Source of the DNA: Latrodectus hesperus
Taxonomy: Eukaryota; Arthropoda; Arachnida; Araneae; Theridiidae
Direction: 5' to 3'
NCBI GenBank assembly: GCA_037975125.1
Contig: CM075855.1
Location: forward strand, 87,004,206 to 87,068,205
DNA length: 64,000 nucleotides
The notes beneath the pieces were generated by a model that was given only the letters and a program-made list of their open reading frames with translations, was not told where the DNA came from and did no database searches. Position numbers and translations under genes: made by a program. This document shows positions 27,382 to 37,600 of the stretch, piece after piece (within the stretch, counting starts at the first letter, position 1; each line of letters opens with the position of its first letter).

Positions 27382-28272
27382 TTAGGTTGGTGCGTATGAA
27401 ATGTCGGATTCTCTTTACATGCGGACGTTTTCCTCCCTGTTTTCGTTATACTTTTGTATTTGGCATAACCTCATTCATACTCGTATTGTCCATTGCCAGA
27501 GACTCATTTCAGCAAAATAGGTTTTCTCGAAGGTCTTCCTTTTTTATTTCTTTTGAGTTTATTGCCGATATGAATTCTGCCGACATTCGCGTCATTTTCT
27601 TATATGAGTACAAACTTGGTAATAGTGCTGCAAAAGCTGCACGCAACATAAACCAAGCGTTTGGGGAGAATACGGTTAACGATCGGAAAGTGCAGCGTTG
27701 GTTCGAAAATTTCGGACTGGCGATTTTTCACTGCAAAATGAGCCGCGCGAAAGACCCAAAACGTCTGTGAAGAATGATGACCTGAAGGCTCTAGTGAAAG
27801 CGGATCCAGCCGTATCCACGAGGGAACTTGCTATCAGGATGAAAGTTGACCATACAACGATATTGAGACACCTTTCTGAGATTGGCAAGGTTAAGAAGAT
27901 GGACAAGTGGGTACCGCACGCACTGACAGAGTGAAATAAGCTGGATCGGTTAAACGTATGCTCATCATTGCAGCATCCACCCTATTCACCGGATCTCTTG
28001 CCGACCGATTTTCATTTTTTCAAGCATTTAGAGCTGTTTTTAAGGGGCAAACACTATGAAAATTAAGACAGTCTAAAAAACTCGATATCAGAGTTTATTA
28101 ATTCTAAAGACCAAAATTTTTTTAAGACAGGCATCTACGCTTTAAAATCTCGTTGGGAGAAGTGTATTGAAGCGAATGGAGCATACTTTGATTGAATAAA
28201 CAGCTTTTGAAGAAAGATATGCAGTTTTATACAATCACTTAAGAATCCGACATTTCATACGCACCAACCTAA
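27382..28272 (+). mobile_element. mariner element, internally deleted
   Basis: Terminal inverted repeats are perfect for 31 bp (27382-27412 and 28242-28272, beginning TTAGGTTGGTGCGTATGAAA). They are flanked by TA on both sides (27380-27381 and 28273-28274), the expected mariner target duplication. At 891 bp it is shorter than the roughly 1.3 kb of autonomous mariners, consistent with the internal deletion in its transposase. Intact ends mean it could in principle be mobilised by a related transposase supplied elsewhere. Confidence 0.95.
27570..28195 (+). pseudogene. mariner transposase, frameshifted and deleted
   Basis: The ATG at 27570 opens MNSADIRVIFLYEYKLGNSA, the helix-turn-helix N terminus typical of mariner. 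It continues through NDRKVQRWFENF, then shifts frame near 27710 to KFRTGDFSLQNEPRERPKTS and VSTRELAIRMKVDHTTILRHL. After LTE and a TGA the sequence jumps near 27955-27985 from KLDRLNVCSSL to HPPYSPDLLPTDFHFFKHLE. In intact family members that gap holds the first two catalytic Asp residues. Only the third Asp (PTDFHFFKH) remains. The C-terminal KSRWEKCIEANGAYFD ends at a TGA at 28193. It is not functional. Confidence 0.93.
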
Positions 28273-28274
28273 TA

Positions 28275-29411
28275 GTTTAGGTTGAAACAATATCTTAATT
28301 ACTATTTTTAAAAATTAAAAGTTCAACAGAGGGCATTGTAGTTCATCAACGCTCCAACACTTCTTTATTCTTTTTTATTTATCTTTGCACATATGAAATC
28401 AAAATAAAAATTTCTCACGTTGATAAACCAACTATTACTTAAATTATCCACCACCAAAAGTCGCTGTTATTTCTGGAAACAAGCTAGAATAATTCTTTAG
28501 ATTAAAATTTAAGAATGAAATATTTCTCGAAAACTAATTCTCTTGTTTTATTATTATTTTATTCACTCGTATCATTAGTTGTGTGTGTTTAAGCTAAATT
28601 AAGAATTTAACTATAAAATTAATACTGGAATTATATGTAATATTTGAATTATACTCTCTTCTATTTTTTAGATTTTTTAAAGCTCACTTAAAAAAATTTC
28701 CTAAAATACTGCATTTTATGCAGTAATCTTAATATTTTTATTCGTTTTATTCATTTCAAATTTTATCAGAAAATGTATGGCTTCAATTAATGTTTATTCT
28801 CTGATTTTTGTCATAATTAATTGCTCAAATTTCTTGCATACCTTTGATGAAGCAAAATTAGGAAAAAGCAATAAGCTGAAAACTTTAAATAAGCTTAAAT
28901 AAAACCTTAGACTTAACTAAAACCGAAAAAGATATGTAGTTGTTTTTTTTAATGATGGAGAAAATAAATTTTTTAACTACTTAGAATTATTTGTTTCACA
29001 TCTTTAATATTTTCATATAGTTTTATAAATATTTTCAATAAGTAAACGTAATCCAGAGAATTTCATTTAGCAATAATACCTGTACGATTTTGCATTAAAT
29101 CACTGTTGAAAGCTCTTTCATTAAACAATTCATCCCATAACAAATACTTGATAAAATTAAAAAAAATTCTTTCAAGTTCACATATTTAAGCATTTCGCCA
29201 ACCTTATTTCCAAATGTTGCGGAATGCAGTGTTTCAAGCGAGAGAATTCTGGTAATTGTATTATTTTTGCTTCCTTCTACTGTGCTATGCGCTAAACTCC
29301 ACCCAGTTCAATTCTTTTAGTTTTCGCAGGTCTTGTGAGAAAGTAAACCTTACGAGAAGGGTTCACTAGATAATTCTGAACAACTTATACGTAGTACAAT
29401 ATATGAACGCA
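28275..29411. other. AT-rich intergenic DNA
   Basis: No gene or distinctive repeat recognised. Confidence 0.6.

Positions 29412-29469
<58 letters not shown>
29412..29469. repeat. (TA)n microsatellite
   Basis: About 58 bp of TA, ending exactly where the CpG-rich TGTGGTGG island starts. Confidence 0.97.
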
Positions 29470-29472
<3 letters not shown>

Positions 29473-29930
29473 GGTGGAGTGACGTGGTAATGCTACTCAC
29501 CACCGTGACTTGATTCACTGGTGGCCACTAAGGTAGGCTGCAAATTCGGTAGACAATCCGATTAAGACGCCGTCTTATAGTAGACAAATGCGGTCTCATC
29601 GATGTCTTAGTGTGACGTAGCTAAAACGTTGTATCTGACGTCATGTAATTTTATACCAATGAGAACACTGTCTCGCGGAATGTTGCCAGATTTTTCAAAC
29701 CTGCTTGAAATCTAGAAACGTCTCGCGCTCCACCCCTTTTCTGACGTAACTAAGACATCAATGACGTCATTTGGTGTGATGCGATTCTCGCGAGATGCTC
29801 CAGCTTGTATGGCGAGAGAAGTCTCATGCGATCATCTACGAATTTGCGGTCTGCCTTAGAAACGATAAATGAGTGGCAGTTTCTGGCCATATTATGTGAA
29901 GAATAAATCATCCAGTGTAGCCGTTAGAAA
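29470..29930 (+). mobile_element. Candidate solo LTR or promoter-like island
   Basis: It begins TGTGGTGGAGTGACG and ends near AATAAATCATCCAGTGTAG, which includes a polyadenylation-like AATAAA, as in the 3' part of many LTRs. It is much richer in CG than the flanks. TGACGT occurs five times (29480, 29613, 29636, 29742, 29762), two of them as the full palindrome TGACGTCA. The palindrome TCTCGCGAGA is at 29786-29795. A GTGGTGGAGT...ACTCACCAC inverted pair lies at the left end. No internal retroviral coding sequence is nearby and the right boundary is not resolved, so the LTR call is tentative. Confidence 0.5.
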
Positions 29931-29981
29931 AATATGCATATGGCTTTGTTTATGCGCTTTCTATAAACTCTAGTTAAAGAT

Positions 29982-30050
29982 TTACCAGAAAAATCAATTA
30001 AAAGCATGAAACCGTATCAGTACTATGCTTTCAATTGATTTTTCTGGTAA
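29982..30050. repeat. 26-bp inverted repeat with one mismatch
   Basis: 29982-30007 (TTACCAGAAAAATCAATT...) pairs with 30025-30050 (...AATTGATTTTTCTGGTAA) at 25 of 26 positions, with a 17-base spacer. Confidence 0.95.
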
Positions 30051-31214
30051 TTTTGAATGAAATATCTGGTTGATCTGTTCTCACATTCCTTTTGTAATAT
30101 GGTAACCAAATTCCTAGTGATCTGTCTTTCGGTTCAACAGTTCGTGGATTCAATTCCCGCCTCAATGTAATGGATCACTATTCTGGGTCCTCCATAACAT
30201 ATGTAATGGAATATAATAACTTTCCTTGTTAATTTAAACTAATTATAATTGCCTTAAGAATGATCTTTATAAGTTCCTTTTTTAAATTCAAACAATTTTA
30301 TAACTTTAAATCTCATATCCACGTTTATTAAATTTAACTTCTAAAAGATATTTTTTTACAATAGCATCAAGCAATTCTGCTTAGTAAATACAAATACGAA
30401 GCATGTATAAAAGAAATTCACGATGAATTACAACGATAAAAGTTTCATTGTAAAATTAGTTTTCTAAAAAGATAATACAAAGAAGGCGCTCCACAAAATA
30501 AAATAAAATAATCCACAAAAGAAGATCAACTACTTAAAAATCAATGGATAAAAACTACACACAGTACTTTTTCCCTGGAGTCTTTTGGTTCTATCATAGC
30601 ACGATTCAGCGAAATTGAAATTTAAGTATTAATAGGAAAGTAAAAAAAAATCCCCTCGAAAGAAAACTTCTATAGCAAACACAAAAAAGGCACTTATTTT
30701 ATTTCTACAAAGTTGAAAAAAAGGAATTCCAGTATTTTAAGAGTAGCAGAAGGCTATTATGTCGATTTTGATTTATAATTTAGTACTCAGCGCAGAAAAT
30801 AAATTTCATTCGATTCTTAAAAGTTTCAATCCGAGTATTGTTTTCGGATTTGTTTGTTAGCTTGTGTATTTTAGAGATGTGATTCGTTGTTAAAAAAAGA
30901 ATCATTCGTTGGAAATTAATGAAATCTCGATTGATTTTTACTTTTGCACTTTTCTAATCTCTCAGTGGCTGTGATTTAATCCAATGGAGTTTTGACTGGA
31001 TTGTTTATTTTTTTTTTATTCAACATCGAGAATTATATTATAAACTTTTATTTTTTATCTTTTTTTTCTTAAAGCCGTCTAGAGGTTTTGAAACGCTGAG
31101 CAATTTATAATAAATAATTGGGTTTTGAGCTGCTTCTTTTGGTAAAGACCTTGGCAATGTTTCCACAGGGGGCAATGCTTGCAATTGAAAAGTTAGATAA
31201 ATTTTTACAACTTT
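30051..31214. other. AT-rich intergenic DNA with a SINE remnant
   Basis: No gene found. A tRNA-like fragment lies at 30095-30165. Confidence 0.5.
30095..30165 (+). mobile_element. tRNA-related SINE fragment, family S3
   Basis: GGTTCAACAGTTCGTGGATT runs into a B-box-like CAATTCCCGCC. It matches the minus-strand copy at 32463-32560 (GGTTCAACAGTTCGTGGGTT). No complete tRNA fold is evident. Confidence 0.5.
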
Positions 31215-31375
31215 TTGGTAAAAGTTTAAAATCGAGTACCCCTTGATTTTTTGATTTTTTTGTGTCAAAATGTGACTAACAAGGTGGCTGCTGCCGTTAC
31301 ACAAAAGCTAAACTACGTAAGAGGGTTACCAGAAATTAAATTCATCGCCAAAATGTTTGCCAAACCAAGGGCTAC
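31215..31375 (-). repeat. Dispersed repeat, copy B
   Basis: The reverse complement aligns with 3755-3940, sharing CCACCTTGTTAGTCACATTT and CGATTTTAAACTTTTA among other blocks. Open frames at 31038-31304 (minus) and 31251-31481 (plus) overlap it and look incidental. Confidence 0.7.
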
Positions 31376-31957
31376 ACAATTCTACAGCGAAACGAGTTTT
31401 CCTATTCAAATTGCGTCAGTGGTGAAGAAGCTGCCATATATCGTAAATATATATAAGTTAAAATCAGGACTTGAGGTGTAGTAGTGTCTGATGTTTATGT
31501 GGAACTATTAGGATAATCTATGCTATTAGTATTATCCCCCAATTAGCGAACTTTGCGGCTATTTTGATCGCTAAACTGAACGTTTGTTTTTGGAACGGGA
31601 AATTTCCCTAGGTACGCCGAATTGAAACGCTGAAAAAAAATTATATGCTCTGTTGCCACTTAAAATACCATACGTTTTAAGCAAAAAAGCATAAAACTTG
31701 AAAAAAAAAACCTGGCAGAAGAAAATCGAAAATCAACAAAAACTCAATTTGACATTATAATGAAAATAAAGGACGCTAGATTTGGCGATAAATCTCTTGG
31801 GGAGATATATCATACTCATACCGTTTCAGTTTTCGGTCTCATGTATTTCGGGTGGTTGTTTTTGTTATCATTCACCGGCAAATTTTTTCTTAGAGAAACT
31901 AAGACAAATTCTTTTATTATAAAGTGGTAATTAAAATATTTCAAATATCAAAACCAA

Positions 31958-32035
31958 ATGTGGGTATCGAACCCACAGGCTGTTGATCAGAAGTTCAGTG
32001 TAGCAGGAGTCGAATAATTATCACACTCTCCCCTT
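31958..32035 (-). mobile_element. tRNA-derived sequence with perfect T-arm, family S3
   Basis: Plus 31960-31976 is the reverse complement of GTGGGTTCGATACCCAC, a textbook tRNA T-arm with a 5-bp stem and TTCGATA loop that contains a full pol III B box. Upstream on the minus strand CTACACTGAACTTCTGATCA resembles an anticodon-arm region. The A box and acceptor stem are not convincing, so a SINE or pseudo-tRNA is more likely than a functional tRNA. Confidence 0.6.
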
Positions 32036-32462
32036 CAATTAAACTCTTTGTAGGTTCAATACCCCCATCGGGAGTGGATGTTTTTAGATGTTCGAAATCC
32101 ACTTCAAACAATAGCTCTCCGTCAAATTAGTCCTAGTGTATAAATAGTGATAGCATCAACGAACTAAACCAACAACAGAAGGCCAGACAGTAACCCAATC
32201 GGCAATCTGGGTTCGAATCAGAGAGAAGATCAAAATATTGCATATCGTCTATCGTTTTTATAAATTGAATGCGAAATTTCTCATTGGTTAAGCTGTCCAA
32301 TACTTCGCTCTTCCATTTGATGAATTTGGTTAGTGAATTTCCATTTGATGAACTGGTGTGATTGGTATGGTGATCGATCAAGAACCTTTTTTCAAACAAA
32401 ATAACTAATTATATAAGGACTTAAAGTTTAAAGTATGTTTCGAATTACTACAAACATCTAAG

Positions 32463-32560
32463 ACCGTGCTCGTATTCGAACCCACGAACTGTTGAACCAC
32501 AGGCCATAGTTATAAGCATTCGACTGCTAGGTGGGCGTACTGAGCGAAAATCATAGGGTA
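32463..32560 (-). mobile_element. tRNA-derived SINE fragment, family S3
   Basis: The minus strand reads CTAGCAGTCGAATGCTTATA and later GTTCGTGGGTTCGAATACG, a B-box-like site at plus 32472-32485. It resembles 30095-30165 and 31958-32035. Confidence 0.55.
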
Positions 32561-32600
32561 CTGGATCTCATCCAACAGTCTACTGTCACTGCAAAACAAT

Positions 32601-34403
32601 TTTTTGACGAGTTTTTCAATACCCATAACGTAAAGGTGACGTTAAAATATGCACTAATTATAAATACTCTAACTTAACGTTAAATTCAACTAAATTCTTA
32701 ACGTAAGACATTTTTGTTACCTCATTTACATATCATACCTGTCTTGTTATTGATTTCTGTACACTAATTTTACTGTCTAAAAATCACGTATGATTTTAAA
32801 AATTTAAATATGTAAAATGCAAATATGAATGATTCGCTGAAAAAAATTGTCATGAGCTTTTTAAATCTATTTTTTTTTTGTTTGTTGGTAGAAAATCGAA
32901 TTTAAAATAACCAAATAAAAAAGCAGATTTCATGAATATCGCATAAAATGTATCTTGTATAAATTGTTAAGCTATCGAATGTTATCTGAAAATAAAGAGA
33001 CACGTAACTTGATTTCGTTATTCTAAATGCATTAGAAAAAATTCTGAAAAAAAAAATCTAAAATGGCAGTGTTAAAAATTATTAAATTTGTATTTTTAAG
33101 GAAATATCTAAGCTAATCTTAAATGCTTTCATCTCTTCACAAGCTGTTGTTTAACATGAAATCTAAATATGTTCTTAAAAGAAAGATAATGGCATCAATA
33201 AAGTGTCCTTATATCGATGCAAATTTGAATAGTTTTTATTTTATGTGCATACAGAATAAAAACGAGATTTCGCGTATATATAAAAATGTTTATTTTCAAT
33301 ACATCCATATATAACTAAAATTAATTATTTTGTTGTTGAATAAATCTTTTGATAAGTAAACAATTCCGGAATTATTTATAAAATTCATGTAAATATTTTA
33401 AATTTAAATGTTCAAAATTTTATTTAGGTTTTCATACTTATTTAAAATGGGGAAATTATATTCAAGTACAATTTTTATTAAATTTAAAAATGATCATTTA
33501 ACAATATGGTTAGTTATACAAAATATTATAATTAATTAATTAAAAATATATCAGAATTTTAACTATATGATGAGGAATTTTACCATATATACTAAAATTG
33601 CAACAGAAATCAATATAATTGAAATTTTCATTTAATTAAAGATTACACACAGTTAAAGATACTGTTTATTATGTTATATTTTATAATTAAACTTAAATTA
33701 ATTTTTAAATCTGAAATAATCATTTATATATATAAAAGTAATGAAAACATAAATAACTTTTAAATTCTATATTATAATTATAAAATTGTTTTAAAATATT
33801 AATGTGTACAGAATTATATAAATAAATTTATGAAATATATATCCATGGAATGAGCAATATTTTTTTTTAATTTTCACTTAATTGTAAGGTATACATATAT
33901 CTACAGGAAGAAATTTAGGAAGGAAGGAGGGGAGAAGACGCGTTTTCGCCAAGCTCCGATTCATTGCCGCTTTCTTATAGTAAAATTATTGGTCTAGTAA
34001 ATAATATTTACATCAATCGATGCAGTATTGCATTTTACATCATCTGTAAGAATTTCAAGTGATTTCTTGAATAATGAATGGAGCTATTAACGTTTTAGTG
34101 AGAAAACGTTCCTACTATGTAAATTGATGCTACTGCGCTTTTAACAAAGACCGCCTAACAACCGATCGCTCACCCCCAGCAACGGAGCTGTGTGACTGTG
34201 ACAGTATCGTTAATTAAGCGACCGCAATTATTTTTTTAATCAACATTGCACTGCAAATCAGTGTGAAACTTATTGCTCTATCAACCTTGTGAATTTTGTT
34301 TGCTGTTGGGATAACAAAAACTTTTATTTTCAATAACTTACATCGGAAGCATTGGACTTATTGGCAGCAATTTCAACTTCTTGGCAGCAATTAATCACAT
34401 TAT
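32601..34403. other. AT-rich intergenic DNA upstream of the I-like insertion
   Basis: No gene found; 33123-33314 is a featureless AT-biased frame. A GC-richer patch (GACCGCCTAACAACCGATCG and following) lies at 34140-34200. TTGGCAGCAATT occurs twice, near 34361 and 34381, in the target flank. Confidence 0.55.
34389..34403. repeat. Target-site duplication, left copy
   Basis: AATTAATCACATTAT is identical to 39911-39925 on the other side of the I-like element, so it marks the insertion site exactly. Confidence 0.92.
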
Positions 34404-34647
34404 AGGTAGGTAGGTTATGGCGGACACTTTTGGAGCTTTATGCTAGGATGCTTGTAGCTCTCATTGAAGAAGGTATTTGGAGAGGATTTATGTAGTCAAT
34501 CGACTAACCTTATTTGAGTAAAGTTAATTGAAGTCGGTGATCACTAACAGAAAAAGTCTTGATATGAGAAGAAAAATTCGGATTTATAAATTCATATTAG
34601 AAAATAGTTCAAGAATTTTGAGTTGTAACTTTCTTTTTTCGTTAAAA
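34404..34647 (-). other. 3' UTR and tail of the I-like element
   Basis: Noncoding sequence between the ORF2 stop and the target duplication. The element strand ends CATAACCTACCTACCTA: a short tetranucleotide repeat tail, not poly(A). Confidence 0.85.
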
Positions 34648-37600
34648 TTAGAATCTGTTAGACTGGCGTAGAAATTCACAGCATGCAAGAATTTTAATTT
34701 CCGGATTTGTAGATAGTTCAAATATCCAAGAGAATGATAACGCTCCTATTCCTAATTTTTTCCGTAGTTGATTCCTCTGATGTTCGTACAAAGGACAATC
34801 TAGTAGAATATGATCTATAGTTTCAAGTTCACCGCACTGACAGCGGTCTGTATGCCAGAGATTAAACCTAAATAGAATAGAATTGGTAGGAAAGGATCTT
34901 GTTCTTATTCTGGCCAGCCATACGTCTTCTAGTCGCGATTTCGTTAACAGTCTATGTTTTTTGCGAATAGATGTGAGATGAGTGAATGCATCAGCATATT
35001 TGCTATTTTTCCATTGATTGTAACTTTCATTAAAGTAATATTTCTTGATGTGTTGTTTCAGATCTTCAGGAGAAATAGATCGAATAGCATATTGACTCCC
35101 TGTTGCTGCTTTCGCCAATGAGTCGGCAATTTCATTACCTGCAATTCCTGAATGTCCTGGAACCCAAACTAACTGTATTGACAAGCACTTTTGAGTAGAT
35201 TGAATCATTTGGGATCGAAGAAGTTGAATGATAGTTGGTGATGTCTTGGAACAATTTGAAAGAGCAGAGATGCAAGAAAGTGAATCTGTGAAAATGACAT
35301 ATTTTTTGGGTTCAGTGCAAATTTTAGAGACTGCTATAAGTAGTGCCATAGCCTCTGCCGAGAAGATGGAGTTTATGGAATTAATTTTCCCTGTTATTGA
35401 TAGACTAGTTGTAAAATTGACTATTGCAATACCCACATTTGATCCCTGCTTGGAAGCATCTGTAAATATCAACGTATTTGTCTGCCATGATGACTCACAA
35501 ACTTGGTAAAATAGCTTACTAATTATATCTTTTGGCAATGATTTAGTCTGAAAAGGGAGACTCGAGGAATAAATTGAGATTTTTTTTGACATTTCTGGCC
35601 AGTCTATTGGGACTTTTAATATGCACGAGGTATTTATTCCTTGTTGCTCGAGCCACAATTTGGCTTTAATGGCTAGAGGATGATTACGATTAACTTGATT
35701 ATAAGTTAGCTTTTCCCAAGCTAAAGCACAGGGGGATAATGATGACTTGCTTAAATTCCGAATGTAAAAGTTTAAGGAGAGCATTTCATGTCTAGAGTAA
35801 AGAGCAGTTTCTCCTGCTTCTTGTAGAACTATAGGTATGGGGGTCCACTTGGGAAGACCTGTGGCAATTCTTAGGGCAGTGTGATATATAGTTTCAAGGA
35901 TTTTGCGATCTGTTGTGCATGCTGAGCTAAATATATGACAGCCATAATCCAGACTGGAGACAATAAATGATTTTACGATTTGTAGAAGATGAGCAGTACG
36001 AGCACCCCATCTATTGCCAGCGATACCTTTTAAAGCATTCAACTTTCTTGATATAGCTTTTCTCTTTTCCTGAAAATGATGACGGAAAGATAAATTGTGT
36101 GAAAAATGTAATCCCAAAATTCGAACATTTTTACTCCAGGAAATAGGATGATTGTTGATGAGCAAGTTGAAATTAGGTTGTTGTCGTTTTGAAGAAAAGT
36201 TGATCATAGAACACTTTTGTGGGTCTATCGATAACTTCCATTCTTGACACCAATTTTGTAATATTCCAAGTGCAGATGTTAGTTTCTGCTGAAGTTTTCC
36301 CAAATTAACCGATTCATATAGTAGAAATATATCATCAGCGTACATGAAGCATTTGATGTCAGGGGGAAGGATATTGTAGAGGTCTGCCATAAACACTGAG
36401 AACAGGAAAGGTGATAACACGCTCCCTTGTGGAACTCCCCTATATGATGTGGCTGGTGAAGATAGCTTATTTCTCCACTTTACTTGAAAATAGCGAGTTG
36501 AAATGAACTGTTGAATCCACAAAGCAGCATTTCCTTTGATGTTTGCTTGAAGTAATTTATAAACTAGGCCATCTGGCCAAACTGAATCATAGGCTTGGGA
36601 AATATCCACTGCAACCAAAACAACAAATTTTCTAGAGGATCTGGCAGAAATTATGTGATGATGAATGATGGATAAAATACTGTCACAACCTCGATGCGGC
36701 AGAAATCCGTGGTGATTGGGATGAAAGAAAGATTTGGTTGATATATGGTTAATAAATCTCTTCAAAATCATTCTTTCCATTAATTTACACATAACACTAG
36801 TCAGAGATATAGGACGGTACGATGCCACAAGATTGGCCATCTTTCCCGGTTTTAAAATTGGAATGACAATAGAGGATTTCCATATTTCTGGTACAATACC
36901 TGTAAGCCACGATTTATTTATCAGGGAGAGGAGGTAGTCTAGGTTGGTAGTAGTAATTCCTTTTAGTATTTTTGCAGATATCTTATCAGGACCTACAGAC
37001 GAATTTTTGCATCTGGCCAAAGCTTCTTGTAGTTCAGATGCATTAAAGGGTTTATTGTAAGAGAAGTCCTCACTTGTACTTAAATCCAGTGGAATAACCT
37101 CTAAAATTGGTGAACGAGTGTAGAAGTCTGTAAACATATTAGCTTGATGGGTAGGATCTGTCACTGGAGAATTATTATGTAATAGGATCATATGTGAAGT
37201 TGGAGATACTGTAACTCTATTTTGGAGATTTTTTAATAAATTAAAAATATTTTTTGATGTTCCAGCTGAGATTATTATTTCGTCCCAATATTTTCGAGAG
37301 AGATATATGAGTAGTCGATGTAGTTCTGCCGCAGTTCTTTTATATGCCATCCACACGTACTTATCACATGTGTTTTTGGCTTTACGCCAAAGACGTCTTT
37401 TTTGGCCCAGGAGATAACTACATCTAGAAGACCACCATGGAGGATAAGGTTTACATGGCATTTTCTGCCATCTTCGAAACTTGTGAAGTTTATTTATGCA
37501 GAGATGATTGAATTGTTCAATAGAATGAAGATTAGAAATTTCATGATCAGTATTGATGGAAGCAAAGAATTCTGACCACAGGATACGTGATCTGTTTGGT

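Larger units (their letters stand above)
31376..32600. other. Intergenic DNA with tRNA-like remnants
   Basis: No host gene. It contains two minus-strand tRNA-like heads (31958-32035 and 32463-32560) and a plus-strand GGGTTCGAATCA B-box-like site near 32209. Confidence 0.5.

Noticed and set aside
31960..31976. Perfect tRNA T-arm as a functional tRNA gene
   Set aside because: No convincing acceptor stem or A box at the required distance, so a SINE or pseudo-tRNA fits better.
35228..35509. 93-codon plus-strand frame inside the I-like element
   Set aside because: Antisense shadow of ORF2. Similar shadows at 36734-36937 and throughout 42-46.7 kb were also dropped.
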